Of a stretch of 64,000 bases of DNA, positions 1-11,800 are shown piece by piece. Within the stretch, counting starts at the first letter, position 1, and each line of letters starts with the position of its first letter. Origin of the DNA: Galaxea fascicularis. Lineage: Eukaryota > Cnidaria > Anthozoa > Scleractinia > Euphylliidae. Location: the NCBI GenBank assembly GCA_948470475.1, contig OX419347.1, forward strand, positions 15,061,675 through 15,125,674, read 5' to 3'. The notes below the pieces were generated by a model, which saw nothing but the letters and a program-made list of their open reading frames with translations, searched no databases and was not told the DNA's origin. The translations under genes were made by a program, and so were the position numbers.

Positions 1-240
1 GACACCTTCAACTGCACGCTCTGATCACGTGCAACAGCGGTCAACATTTCGCGGGTAACAGTGAACTGTAAACCGAGTACAAAGTAAAAGGGGCTTGTGG
101 CAGAGAACAATATCAAGTACGCAACAGGATGGTTGTTGCTCCTCTCTGTGTTGTTTCAGACTTAAAAAATGCCGGCAGATACATTTGATAAACTACATAC
201 AGAAGTATTTCCGAGTGGTCCCAAGCCTCTGTTTTAATAC

Positions 241-332
241 GAGGTAAGTGCAAAGCCTTTGATATGAAAATGATATTTTATTCTCATGCCATCAAAGCTC
301 ATTTCCACAAGAAAGGCTTTGCACTTAGCCTC
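241..332. repeat. Short hairpin MITE-like inverted repeat
   Basis: The arm beginning GAGGTAAGTGCAAAGCCTTT is answered about 50 bases later by AAAGGCTTTGCACTTAGCCTC. It is an imperfect palindrome of under 100 bp without coding content, consistent with a miniature inverted-repeat element. Confidence 0.6.
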
Positions 333-341
333 ATTTTGAAA

Positions 342-913
342 GTGAGGGTTTATGAATCCAATAGATGTTGAGGAAAAGGCTGTATCGCAGGTGCGTTGAA
401 CGGTATGTCGGTGCTCTTCCTCGTTTTCCTCAACACCAGGCTATGAAAGTAACCCAGAACACCGCGAACTCTAAGAACTATTCTGGGATGTTTAATTTAT
501 TGTTCTTTAACCTGCGCGTGATGAAAATGGAAGGAGAATTCACCGACAGAAGTGGTCTACATTGCAGGTTACGAGTTAGCCATCTTGTATGTGATTGGTT
601 TTATTTTGTAACTCAATTGACATCCTAGAAATATTTCTAGGATGTTACGGTTGTCCGAGTTTCACAGTAATTTTCTTTCCTCTAAAAATGACGCAATTCT
701 GCCGGAACGTGTTCAGTGGCTTAGTCGAGGGACTATGGGCTGCACGGTTGCCTCGCAGAAATTTTACTTTCTAAAACAAATTCTGAGCACGAGAGAGGAA
801 GCTTCTAGGAGCCCATCAAAGGATATACAACAAGAAATTTCCAACCAATGGCAGTTATTGTAAGGCGGTTACCTTTGTGTTAAGTTTAATTAGTTCCACG
901 TTGGTCTATTTAG
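342..913. other. Non-coding stretch before the SDR exon
   Basis: Only short open frames without recognisable protein character occur here, on either strand. No upstream SDR exon (Rossmann TGxxxGIG or YxxxK motifs) could be seen, so the rest of that gene must lie left of the window or be split by introns I could not resolve. Confidence 0.4.
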
Positions 914-1259
914 ATGCTGTTTGTTGGAACCAGGCCCAGTGCGGACTCCGATAGTATCGAAAGCACAAGACTGGTGCCAAGACAGCGTGGACCCCTCAAC
1001 CGCTGATCCAAAAACGAAAACCTTGTTGGAAATGATCACAAGAAATATAATGAAGGAGTTTGAGAGCGCCATGCAGAGTTGCGAAGAGGTTGCTCAAGCT
1101 GTATTAGAGATCATTCTAGGAGCAAAAGCTGACTTGCGGTATCAAACGAACGAAAAATTCGGATCTGTAGAAGTAGCTGCTAAGTTAGCCGATCCGACGG
1201 GAAACAAATCGGTTGATGTAGTAACCGAACGTTACTGTACTGAGCATAAAGCCGAATAA
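914..1259 (+). CDS. Last exon of a short-chain dehydrogenase (retinol dehydrogenase 8 / 17beta-HSD1-like)
   Basis: A terminal exon begins after the acceptor TATTTAG at 907-913 and ends at a TAA. The first complete codons give CCLLEPGPVRTPI, matching the conserved 'V.EPGPV.T' stretch after the catalytic YxxxK helix in RDH8 and HSD17B1-type SDRs. The C-terminal part keeps the family pattern 'vaqavleiI...kadLRYQTNekf', the substrate-lid and final-strand region. Members are NAD(P)(H)-dependent oxidoreductases of retinoids or steroids; the substrate here cannot be told. The catalytic Tyr/Lys exon is not in the window. The stop codon overlaps an AATAAA (GCCGAATAAAATC), so the polyadenylation signal may lie at the end of the reading frame. 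Confidence 0.7.
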
Positions 1260-3398
1260 AATCAATCCTGAACGGCAAAGGTTTAGATCAGTGCTAGGCC
1301 TGTGGCCAGTGACAAAAGCCTTCGTTTACGTTTTCGAAAATTTGCAATTTCAATTGATGGACAATACTTGCGAAATTATCATTAAAATAATGATTTGCCT
1401 GTGCATATCTTTGGTATCATGAAATTTGTTTTCGTTTAGACTGGTAGCAAGGATGGAGAGAAAATTTGATCTGTACGAAACTAGTGTCACGTCCAAATGT
1501 GACCTGGGAGGGTTGAATTCGTTACAAAATCTACAGTAAGGGTGGGGTGGTGTGGAGGTGAGGGGGGGGGAGGGAGTAACGTTTCTGTAAAGAAAAAGAA
1601 ACCGCGAATGAACGAATGAAGATAATTACGTTTGTGTGAGAAATTAGGTATTGCTGAAGATGGAAGGGAAAAAACGGATTGTTATACTGCAAGGAAGTCT
1701 TGTTGACAATTTAACCGTTACCGACTAAGGAATTCCCCTGGAATGTCACTTCATCACTGCTTCTTGGGTCCTCTGCCCTCTTCGTAAGCCAATAGCCGAA
1801 ATAGTAACCCCCTAAAGCGTAATTTAACACCATCTGGCACTGATAGAGACGGACGTCAAAACACATTCGCTTTTAGCCGGATAGCTTGAGTTTCTGGTGT
1901 CTAAGAGGAGGAATCGGTATGTACAATGAAGTTTGAAGGTAAGTTGACTCCCGTTGAAATCTTCTGAACGCATGCATCCGGAGTAATGAATGTTCCAGCT
2001 CCGTTTTGCCGACCTGCATGGCCAGAATCTTCCCTTGCAGCAGTAGTAACAGTTCATTTGCTGAAGCCATTTTGATTAAAATTGCCAACTGTCATGCAAT
2101 GCATCTTACAGCGACAAATAAGTACTCAACTTTGCAATCTGTAACAGCTGAGAATTGCATGAATTTGTGAATGTTTGTCTGCGTATGGAACCCCCTGGTT
2201 GTGTCATCACCGTTAACATATATTCAACTGGAGATGCATTCAGCTCTTGACTGGAGATTGTTCTGTTTAATTATCACCATTACGTATGATATACTTAGCT
2301 TGAGCAGCACATAAACTTAGCATTAACATTGCGGACTCTTTAGGGTATGGATGCATTATAGAAATGACAGACTACGTCAAGTCTCTCGCTGTAGGTCATC
2401 AGACTCAGCGCGGTACCACATTCTTTCCGTGATTTGACAACTAGAGACTGGCATACATGTATATAACTGTCAACCTAGGTGTCGATTTTGAGAATTTTAT
2501 GACCCTCATACAACAGCCCATTGTAAACCATTCCATATCCAGGTAAACCTGATATTGGCTCTTAAATTTTTTAAGGTGCTATTTTGCTGTGCGTTGTCTT
2601 GGCAAATTGGTCAACCGGCACTGGATCACATCCAGCAAACGGAGGTATTACGTGTTACTATGCTCCATGTTTTTAATTAAATAATACTAAAAAAACCCAG
2701 TTCACAACAGCTACGCAGCTTTTGTTTAATTGGCCGGTTTTTGTTACACTTTACTTGCTTGCTTCCTCTTCGTTTTCGCGCTAAAAATTCGTTGAGTCAT
2801 CAGGAACCAGGTGTCAAAACGCGAAGGGGAATGGGCACCCTTTTAACGCCTGCCACGCAGGCTAAACCGGTTTTACCCTGTAATCCACAATATCAAAATG
2901 TGTTTTCTCGTAACAGTTCTAAAATATTTTGTATTTTATGTGTAGGGAGAATTTGTATAAATGCTAACTCAGCTGAGCCCTGGTGATCATTCCCTGTATT
3001 CTCATGCCCTGTATTATTGAAAAACTGTTGATGTGGTAGGGAAGAGCTAGATGGAGGTCAAATTTTATTAAATTATATGACAGAAAAAGAAAAGAACTAT
3101 CTCAGTTATATCAGATACTTTACATCTTTCCTCAAAGTGATCTTGAAGGAAAAATAGTATGAAAACCAACAAACAAAAAATAATCGAGAACAAGGAACAC
3201 CGGGCTTCCCTTGAGTCTCTTACTTGGACATCGGATACAAAGTAAATAAACACAGCAAAAGTCCAAGGAAAAAATTCTCAGCGGAACTCGACCTCTGCTT
3301 TCGACATCAGAGCAGACGATTTTACCAACTGCGTGCTGCGAGCTCACCAGCAGAGAGCACATAATTTACTTACTTAAAGATATTTTTAATTATTCCAG
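1260..3398. other. Intergenic or first-intron region
   Basis: No exon of the upstream SDR or of the downstream ADAM-like gene was recognised. The signal-peptide exon of the ADAM-like gene, which must end in phase 1, should be upstream of 3399, but no convincing hydrophobic leader with a donor site was found. A G-rich run lies near 1555-1575. Confidence 0.35.
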
Positions 3399-3633
3399 AA
3401 TGGCTTAGCGGATCATACGAAGATATCGATGAAATTTTTGATATTGTTTATCCCGAGAGACTAGATAAAGGTCGCGCAAGAAGAGATTTATCCACAAGAT
3501 CAAAGGTATAAAATTATATAAATATAAAAAACGTTTTCATGACGCGCTCTTTCATGTCTTCAAATATGTTATTGTATTACACAATGGTCTGCAGGATATT
3601 AACGGCAACAAATTGGCCCCTCCCCCGAAACAA

Positions 3634-3665
<32 letters not shown>

Positions 3666-5895
3666 AAACAAAAAGCACCAATTTTCGAAAGACATTTATG
3701 AGTGAGAGTTTAAGACATGATCAGGCTTTTCAGGTAGGTAGAAAACGGAGTACATGTATTTTAAAGGGGATATCGGAGTTTGGATTTGAGCGGATTACGT
3801 GTGCAGACCGATGTCTAAACCGATGTAGTTGCCAGACATCGACGTTTTTGAATGAAAAAACAGCGACAGTGTTGCTGCGAACGGCGACATACCATACAAA
3901 TTCCGTTTGAGGACTTGAACGTTTAATCACTTATCCGTACACGAAATGCCGTGAGGAAAACTCATGGACACTGTCACATGATAACACAGAAATCTCATAA
4001 AGAAAAATAACACAACTGTAAGAAAAAACTGAGAAAAAAACTGAGTTTCCGAGGTTTCAACTCGGTGGCCCTTGTGGTCACCGTTCGAAGAGGGCCACCG
4101 CTACCCCTGCGCGAAACTAAATGCCCTACACAGGGTACCCAGCTAGGCCACGCGAAGCCCAGCAGTAACAGACAGGCATTGGAAGTTCAGTTACTCAGTG
4201 GGTCGGATTCTACAAAATGTTGTTCGGTATCGTTGACGCATTTCGTTGACAATGCGAGGGCGTCGCAAACGAACATGTTCGTGACAAAGATTTAAGTATC
4301 AAGGCCGGTATCAAGGACGGATAGATAACAAAAGAACTTTCAAAAAGGCATAATGAGGACTTCGCGACCTTGGATCAGTATTGCACTCCAGTTATATTTT
4401 ATTCCCATTATTCCGTTCAGTTTGTTGCGTACTATAAAGGCTGTAAAGAGTGATAAAAAGATTGATAATAAGTTATTGTTCTTATTTTGCCAGAATAGTC
4501 AAGACGAAGACGTTTCGTTTAGATTAAAAGCCTTTGGTAGGGAGATTGTGGTGGATATTCATCTGAACAAGTAAGCTCACATACACGAAAACTGTCAGGT
4601 AACAAGACCTGAATTGTGAGGAGATCCAATTTGAATGTCAGGTAAATGGGTTTCATCCTAGGTCTCAGAGGTTAGAACTGTGCTGCACTACAGGAAAGCA
4701 CGACTCCGTAATTTAAGGCGGGGGTAAACCTGAACGCCGTTTTTTCGTCGCTTAACATGAATTTAATGTTAATAACTCGACTGATTTGGATACTTGTTTC
4801 AGGATATTAGCAACACCACAGTTTACTCTTCGTTATTTCAAAGACGATGGGAAGTTAATACAACGGCAGGTAAGATGAATTCCTGCACGTGTTGACTGTA
4901 CGCACATCGAATTGTAATAGGCATAAGATCGCCTGTGGTCCCCAAGCCCAACATGCTCTCCATATTTAGATCAATCGCGAGGTACTGTTGAGTATCGTAT
5001 CGTATCGTATTACACCGTATCGTATCGCAGATACTGAACAGTGTTCAAACACCTGTCTTATGCTTGAAACCATTTATAACAGGAGGCTGCACCGGAGTGC
5101 CAATATCAAGGTCACGTGAAAGGTCAAGAGGCGGAGTCAACTGTCATTCTTGACACATGTCATGGATTGAGGTGACGTCAAGATTTCTTTCCTGATAGAA
5201 AGATATTAGGTCGCCACAACTGAACCGAAGAGAAGCACAATACTCAAGATACACATACAGTACTTACATCACTAAAAGACCATGTTAGAGTAGCACTTCT
5301 TTGGATTATTATATCTCTCAGTTACTACGCGCGCAGTGATTGGTCAATTTTGCGAGCCGTATTCTACTGTACGGCCCGCCAAATTTGAACGTTTCCTTCC
5401 CCGCGCGCCCGATTGACCTCATAGATATAGTAAATATCTTACTAACCTCGTTTTCTCGGTCCGTACTGTAAATTACGGATGCTCGTTTTTTCCCGTTGAT
5501 TTAGTCAACGGAGAAAAACTTGGTCCGTAACTTGCAGTAGTCTCCTTCGCAGCCGTCGTTTCGGCTCGTCACGCAACGCTTCCTCCCCCTACTCATAGTA
5601 CGGACCTCAAACTCGGTTTGTAAATCGTATTTATCTCTCTGTTAATATAGTCAATTTATTTTATTCTACTTTCAGCGGTTTGATCGAAGACAAAGAGGAT
5701 CGGATGTACATCGAACCATATTCCGTTAAGGTTGTTAGAAAGTTTATCTTTTGCTTCTGAAAGCGTCAATTGTATATTCCAATACTGAGGCACGTCTCAA
5801 CTTATAAAATGACGCTCTTTAAATATCATTACAGGGGAAAGGAGCGCACAAGATCTACAAAACAAAAGATCGAAAGTGGAGAGAGTTTTCATGTG
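3399..5895 (+). CDS. ADAM-like gene: prodomain exons
   Basis: Six exons: 3399-3505, 4494-4570, 4803-4869, 5083-5171, 5676-5730, 5835-5895. Together they read ...YEDIDEIFDIVYPERLDKG, then VSFRLKAFGREIVVDIHLNK, ILATPQFTLRYF, CQYQGHVKGQEAESTVILD, TCHGLSGLIEDKEDRMYIEP, and GKGAHKIYKTKDRKWREFSCG. This is the reprolysin propeptide pattern: 'F.L.AFGRE..LDL..N', 'C.YQG.V.G......L.TC.GL.G.I....D...IEP'. The propeptide keeps ADAMs latent until furin cleavage. The phases chain 1-0-2-0-2-0-1. The furin site and the next exon are missing from what I can see, so it either lies unrecognised in 5896-7751 or is lost. Confidence 0.8.
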
Positions 5896-8800
5896 GTAAC
5901 CCTTAGCACTAAGATCATAAAAACGCCTAAATGTCGAAATTGATAACTTGTTCAGGGGCGCGTCCTTACCTCTATTCTGGTTTAGAATAAAGGAAGTAAG
6001 TACAATATGGTTTCCAAAGAACTCGTATTATAAAAGTGAATCAGACTATCGCTCACCGCTTCATGCGTAAGGCGTGCCGCTCACGATTTTCCCGTCACAA
6101 TGTTTTCCACACGAAGGGATCAACTGCGTTTCCTGAATACTGAAACAGTATGTTACTTCGTTCAATCTGAAAAGGATATATTCCAAAAGAACACAATGAG
6201 CGTCTATTTCGAGTATTTTTTTTCTAGAATCATCGCAAAACAAAGCACCCTAAATAAAGGTATCTCAATACCTTCTCTTTTTTTTTTTGAAAGGAACAAT
6301 TCCAGGAGGAAATACGTCAGTAAGGGGATATCATAACGTACCCAAATCTCCGAGGGTAAGAAAAATTATCGGCTTTTATAGACTAGTTCAGTAAACACAG
6401 TTTTTGAATTCACACTGCGAGATTAAAAGACCATTTATTTCAGCCACCGCTTTGGAGTGACTTTGAGAACAGTTTTTGGTACTGATACAAATTCACATGA
6501 CTGATTCTAGTGCATATGACCGAGAGCTCATTTCCACCTCGCTTTTATAACGAGGCTCAAAGGATGTTGAACACACAAATTGTGTTTCTGCACTGGAAGG
6601 GCAAAACTGTGGAAATTAGTTCATTATAATACTAACAGTGTCAAATTAAATTTCCCTGGGTCTCTTGGGTTTTTTTTTTTTTTTGCTGCCAGAGAAAAAG
6701 AGAAACAGAAGAGACAGAATACAAGAAATACTTGACGACAAAGAAAACTCGATACACGGAGCTGATGATTATCGTCGACAACGTCGTGGTAATTAATTTA
6801 GGAGAAAAACATAACCGTATTTTGTGCAAAGAACGAGTTGAGTATTGCTGACTACTTCTCTCTTTAGCATAGCCTGCCACGCAGTCATTTTTAGGGGAGT
6901 CGCATTTCACCACCTCTCCGACCATAATGAAATACGATGCCCCCAAAAACGACTGCGTGGGCGGTTATCTTTGGCGGGTAAAGGGACTAGTTTCTAAAGA
7001 AACTGGTGCTGCGTCGGTGTGGTGGGGGGGGGGGGGGGGTCGTGAACAATAATTTGGTTTTATCAATGGAGTTGATAATGTAAATTGACCAACGTGCAGG
7101 GATTCTAAAACCTGACGTTTCGAGTGTTGACCCTTCTTCGTCTTTGGCGGATCTGCCCAGGAAGTGGGTAGTGGCACTTCACTTAGTGCTTCCGATATTT
7201 TGTGTCAGACTAGACTACTTCAATTATGGAAACAATTTTCTTTTTGCCTCGCAGACAAAATTTCACCCACGAATTAGCAAAGAGTAGAAAGCAACATATT
7301 AGCTTGACATTTTTTTTTTTTTTGCGGCGCGAGATTTAAACGATTTTCTCGTAGAGCGAAGTCTGTTGAAATCCAAACGAACTACTGTCGAAGCAGTCTA
7401 GTTGATTTTATTACTATTCCGTCTTGTAATCCACTTGGGCAGCAAGAGCCATTTGTAACCCTCCACCCTCTGTGCCGCAATTTAAATAATGTAACGGCCT
7501 ATTTAGATTTTTAATCTGGTGGTCTATATCTGCCAGCATGTGGTCTGCCTGGCTGGATTAGCTTGGAGGGCTTTTTGGCGAATAAGATAGAATACATATA
7601 TATAGCCAGAAGTAAGGGTAGTTGCCGGGTGCTGAACCCGGCCTTTCCTTAAATATTGACATGTAAGCTCTGAAGAACAGAACTTTGAGAGGCTCGAATT
7701 AACATAAAAATAAAACTTAGGAAATTAATGACGTCCTGTAATCATTTTCAGTACAAGAAATACAAGCAAGATATCAAGGACGTCAAAAGAAGAGTTTTTA
7801 CTCTAGTGAATGCTGTCGACGCAGTAAGTTTGGTTGGTTATTTCTTGTAAGGGTAAGATACGGAAGCATACATTGTTGAGTACGTATAGGGCATGTCAGG
7901 GCATGCCCAGATAATACCAGGTCAGAAAACACAATTGTCAGGATTCGGGATACACCAGTACATTCCGTATGATAAATATATCCTTATTCGCCAGTATATT
8001 CCCAGAATGTGCTATGCGCACGGACTCTTATTTTCGCTCGTGTTTGTCTCTTATTACAGCACGAGTTCTTTTTGTAAAGTGGTTGGTGGGTTACTTCCTG
8101 TATAGGCCAACTGCCAACTACCTAGGACGTAATGCGAATGGAGTGTGGGTGTGGGGAACGGGGGCGTCACACCGCCGACCGGTTAGCTCAGTTGGTAGAG
8201 TTCCGGACTAACGTGCGGGAGGTCGGCCGGACCAACACTCAGGGTCTTTAAATAACTGAGGAGAAAGTGCTTCCTTTGCAATGACAGCTGCAAATGGTTA
8301 GACTTTCTAGTCTTCTCAGATAAGAACGATAAACCGGAGGTCCCGTCTCACAACTCTCCACAATTAATTCTGTGGGACGTTAAAGAATCACTAGGGACGT
8401 AACGAACCCTGGCTGTGACCACCCCTGGTGCTGACCTGTGTCTCGCGCTCGCAGTAATTGGCGCTCGCTGTTGCGGTGTCCCTGCAAGCTAGGCGAAGTT
8501 AAATAAAATAAAATAAAATAAAAAATAAAAAACGTGACGGACATTATCACGAACATCGTCTTTATGGAACCAGAACCTTCAAGCTTAACCAAAGCCAAAG
8601 ATCAAAATTTAAATTCTCGTTTGTTGCCTCTACACATTTTCCTTTAAAGCAGTAGGGAGAAGTTTTAAAATAAGATGATCCGGTCCTTAATTCTTGCGAC
8701 CATTGCGTTTCTTTACGCGTTGATATTACAGGAAGAAATTTGATATTGATCAATCTCGGTGTATAAAGGGCTCATATGGTATAAAAATTTAGTTTGACGA

Positions 8801-11800
8801 AAATAATATAAGCTAAGGAATTAGCCACCCCTCGTTTATTTGCCGAGCTATTGCACTTGTTCCTACTTGCAGATTTATCGGAAGATCAATATTCGAGTTA
8901 TTTTATCAGCGTTGGAAATCTGGACCGACCGGGATCATGTGCCATTTGTGAAGAGAGCGGGAGAAGATTTAAGAAACTTTGAGAACCATGACTCAAGTAA
9001 TCTTGCTGGTGTGGTATACGATAGTATCCATTTGTTAAGGTAAGAGATGAAGAACGCAATTCATTCATGCGCATAAGCCATCTGTGATGATCGGCAATTC
9101 TTCGAGCACGATGGTTGGCTCTTCAAGGGAACAAAACGCACGACGGCAGCTTAATTTACCAAAACGGGAATCGTGGATGGGAGAGGGGATGGGGCTACCT
9201 TTGAATGTCAGTTTGAGACGGAAAATACATACTACGTAGCCATAGTTCCCTACTTGTGGCTTCAGTTTACTTTAACCCTTTCATTTCCGCGATCTTGATA
9301 TTAATTCTCCTTATTGACTCCCACACATAGCTTATAATGTTAGTTCTGAGAATTTGGTGTTAAATCAAACAATATCCCCTTGTTGATATTTCTTTACTCT
9401 CATCACTCCTGAGAGTGAAAGGGTTATCACGTTAATTTGTGCGGTACTCTTTGCCGCTTTAAGTCCAATCCCATAATCCCCACGTTTTCAGAGCCTTATA
9501 TCTTCATAACATTATATCAAACACCGACGAGGAAGACCTCTAAACACGTAAATACGAGGTTGAATACGAGGCACAACCCCCATTTTCCCCCTCATCTACA
9601 TTGCTTCTAAGAATAGTTGCAGGTTTTCCTTACGTGAAACAACCCACAAATCACCACAAAAAGCCACTGCTGTGAAATATCAAACATATGGACACATTAT
9701 ATTATGGCGTTATATCTCCGCCAAAATTCAACTTACGCCTTGTGATGTTTAATTCACATTTCAACTTCGCACTCTGTGATTCGACATTGTAGTTTCACAA
9801 TACAACATTTAAGTTTCATGCTGCAAAATTAGAGTTTTTCAGTGCAATATTGTAGTTTCCTCATACGACGTGCAAGGTTTTACTTTCAAAGAGCAACCTG
9901 AGAACATCATTCGCAGTTCCGTCTTCGATATTCTTACTTTATCGTTCGATGTTCAAATTCGACAGTGGTAGATTGAAGTACGTCAACGCGATATTCAAGT
10001 GTCACCATGCGACATTTAAAGATCTTTAAATCACATTTCATGTTCGGTGCATGTCATTCCATATCCCAGCACCTTCGTGCTACATTTAGGCACTGTTTAC
10101 ACGGACGCGGTTTCATTTGTAACCGCATCGGTTTCGATGCGGTTACACCTTTCGTTTACACGGAGCTGGCCGAGTTCGTTATCAAAACCGGGTCGTTTTG
10201 AAAACGCTTTCAAAAGTGGAGCGTTTTCAAAACGATACGGTTTCGAGGTCGTGTAAACGGCGAAACCGCATCGATTTGAAAACGGTCTGGCTCGAAATTG
10301 GTTGGCTCGCGAAGTAAATATGGTAAATCTCGCACGGAGTGCAGCGCTTTGCTGCAGAATCACAACTTTGATCTGTGGTTTAACTTCGCTTTTGCTGCTT
10401 TCGTGTATTTTACTATAAACCGAGAGCCATACCGCAATAACAGGCAGAGATGTCTTGAAATGTTGACTTTTTCGTCGATACGGTCCTGCAGAGTAACGAA
10501 GAGAAAAGCCAAACGACGATTCTGGATTCGGCCTCATGTCTGGTCAAATCTAGATCCAATTGACGAAGCACAAAGGCCTGAGAGAGAGATCGCCTTGACA
10601 TAAACGGTTGGATTTAACGGTTGGATAGGTTCCGTGTAAACTCTTTGAAACCGTGTCGTTTTCGATGCGGTTTCCAGATCATGAAACCGTTTCGATTGGA
10701 AACCGCGTCCGTGTAAACGTAGCCATAAGTTTGATCATTTTATGCAAGTTTGAACGTTCGTCACGCTTTAGTGGTTTACCTTTTGCACACGAAACCGCTG
10801 TAGTATAGCGGGCTCAACCATATCACGTATCTTCTTCTTCTTCTTGGCGGGAACCATCAACATGGCGGAGTTCCGGAGACTGCACGATATTGTACAACAA
10901 ACCGGTCAGTACAAAATGCAGACTGCAGACTGCAGACTGCAGACCAAATGCAGACCAGGTACAAAATGCAGACTACTTGGTTTTCACGTGACGTCATGAA
11001 AAACTAAAATTCAAAAGTAAAAAGACTTTTCTATTTTTAGCTTCATCATGTAAAAGACATTTTAGAAATGTATGTGCTTGTTTGTTTTCAGCTCGAAAGC
11101 GTGCTTTGTTTTGAAAATAGAGCAGTTTGAATTTTAGATTTTTTCACTGTGCGTGACATAAAATGTCTGCGCACAAGCATGTCACGTGCATGAAAACATC
11201 GATTCAGCTTGTTTTTTAGAGGTCTGAAAGGCCAACATCGCAAGAGAAGCGTGTATGTGAATGTTTGCAAGCTCAAAAGAGAGAAGAAAGCCTTTGAGAT
11301 AACCAAAGTAAATTCCAGATGTTTTCACTCGTTTCCGGCGGCCATATTGGAGCCCCTCAGAGGGACTCCATCATGGCGCGTCCATACTAAACTCTGTAAT
11401 TTTGACTGGTACATTTTGCCGAATAACTCGAGTATGGGATATCGCACAGCCCTGAAACTTTGGCATTTTGTTTATTTTTTAGTCTTCTACAATATCTTAA
11501 TTTCTTGACTTAATCTATTGAATGGTTGATGATTTTATTTTTTAACTTGCGTGACTTCCACGTGACTGAAAACCAAGAATATCAAATAACCAAACACACA
11601 AGATTGGTTTTATCAAATAACCAAATAACGCAACACTGGTTTTATCAAATAACCAAGTAACGCAACACTGGTTTTATCAAATAACCAATGGAAACAAGAT
11701 TGGTTATACGAAATAACCAATTTGAGTAAAAATGGTTATTTATGATAAGTTAACCGCTGAACTAAATTATCATAAATAAAAATAATAAATCATAAGAAAA

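Noticed and set aside
8180..8212. tRNA gene candidate with GGTTAGCTCAGTTGGTAGAG
   Set aside because: Only the box A half is tRNA-like; no anticodon arm or acceptor stem closes, and the downstream body and A-rich tail are SINE-like.
10097..10537. 146-residue minus-strand open frame
   Set aside because: It lies wholly in a MITE of inverted AAACCG repeats and its peptide mirrors those repeats.
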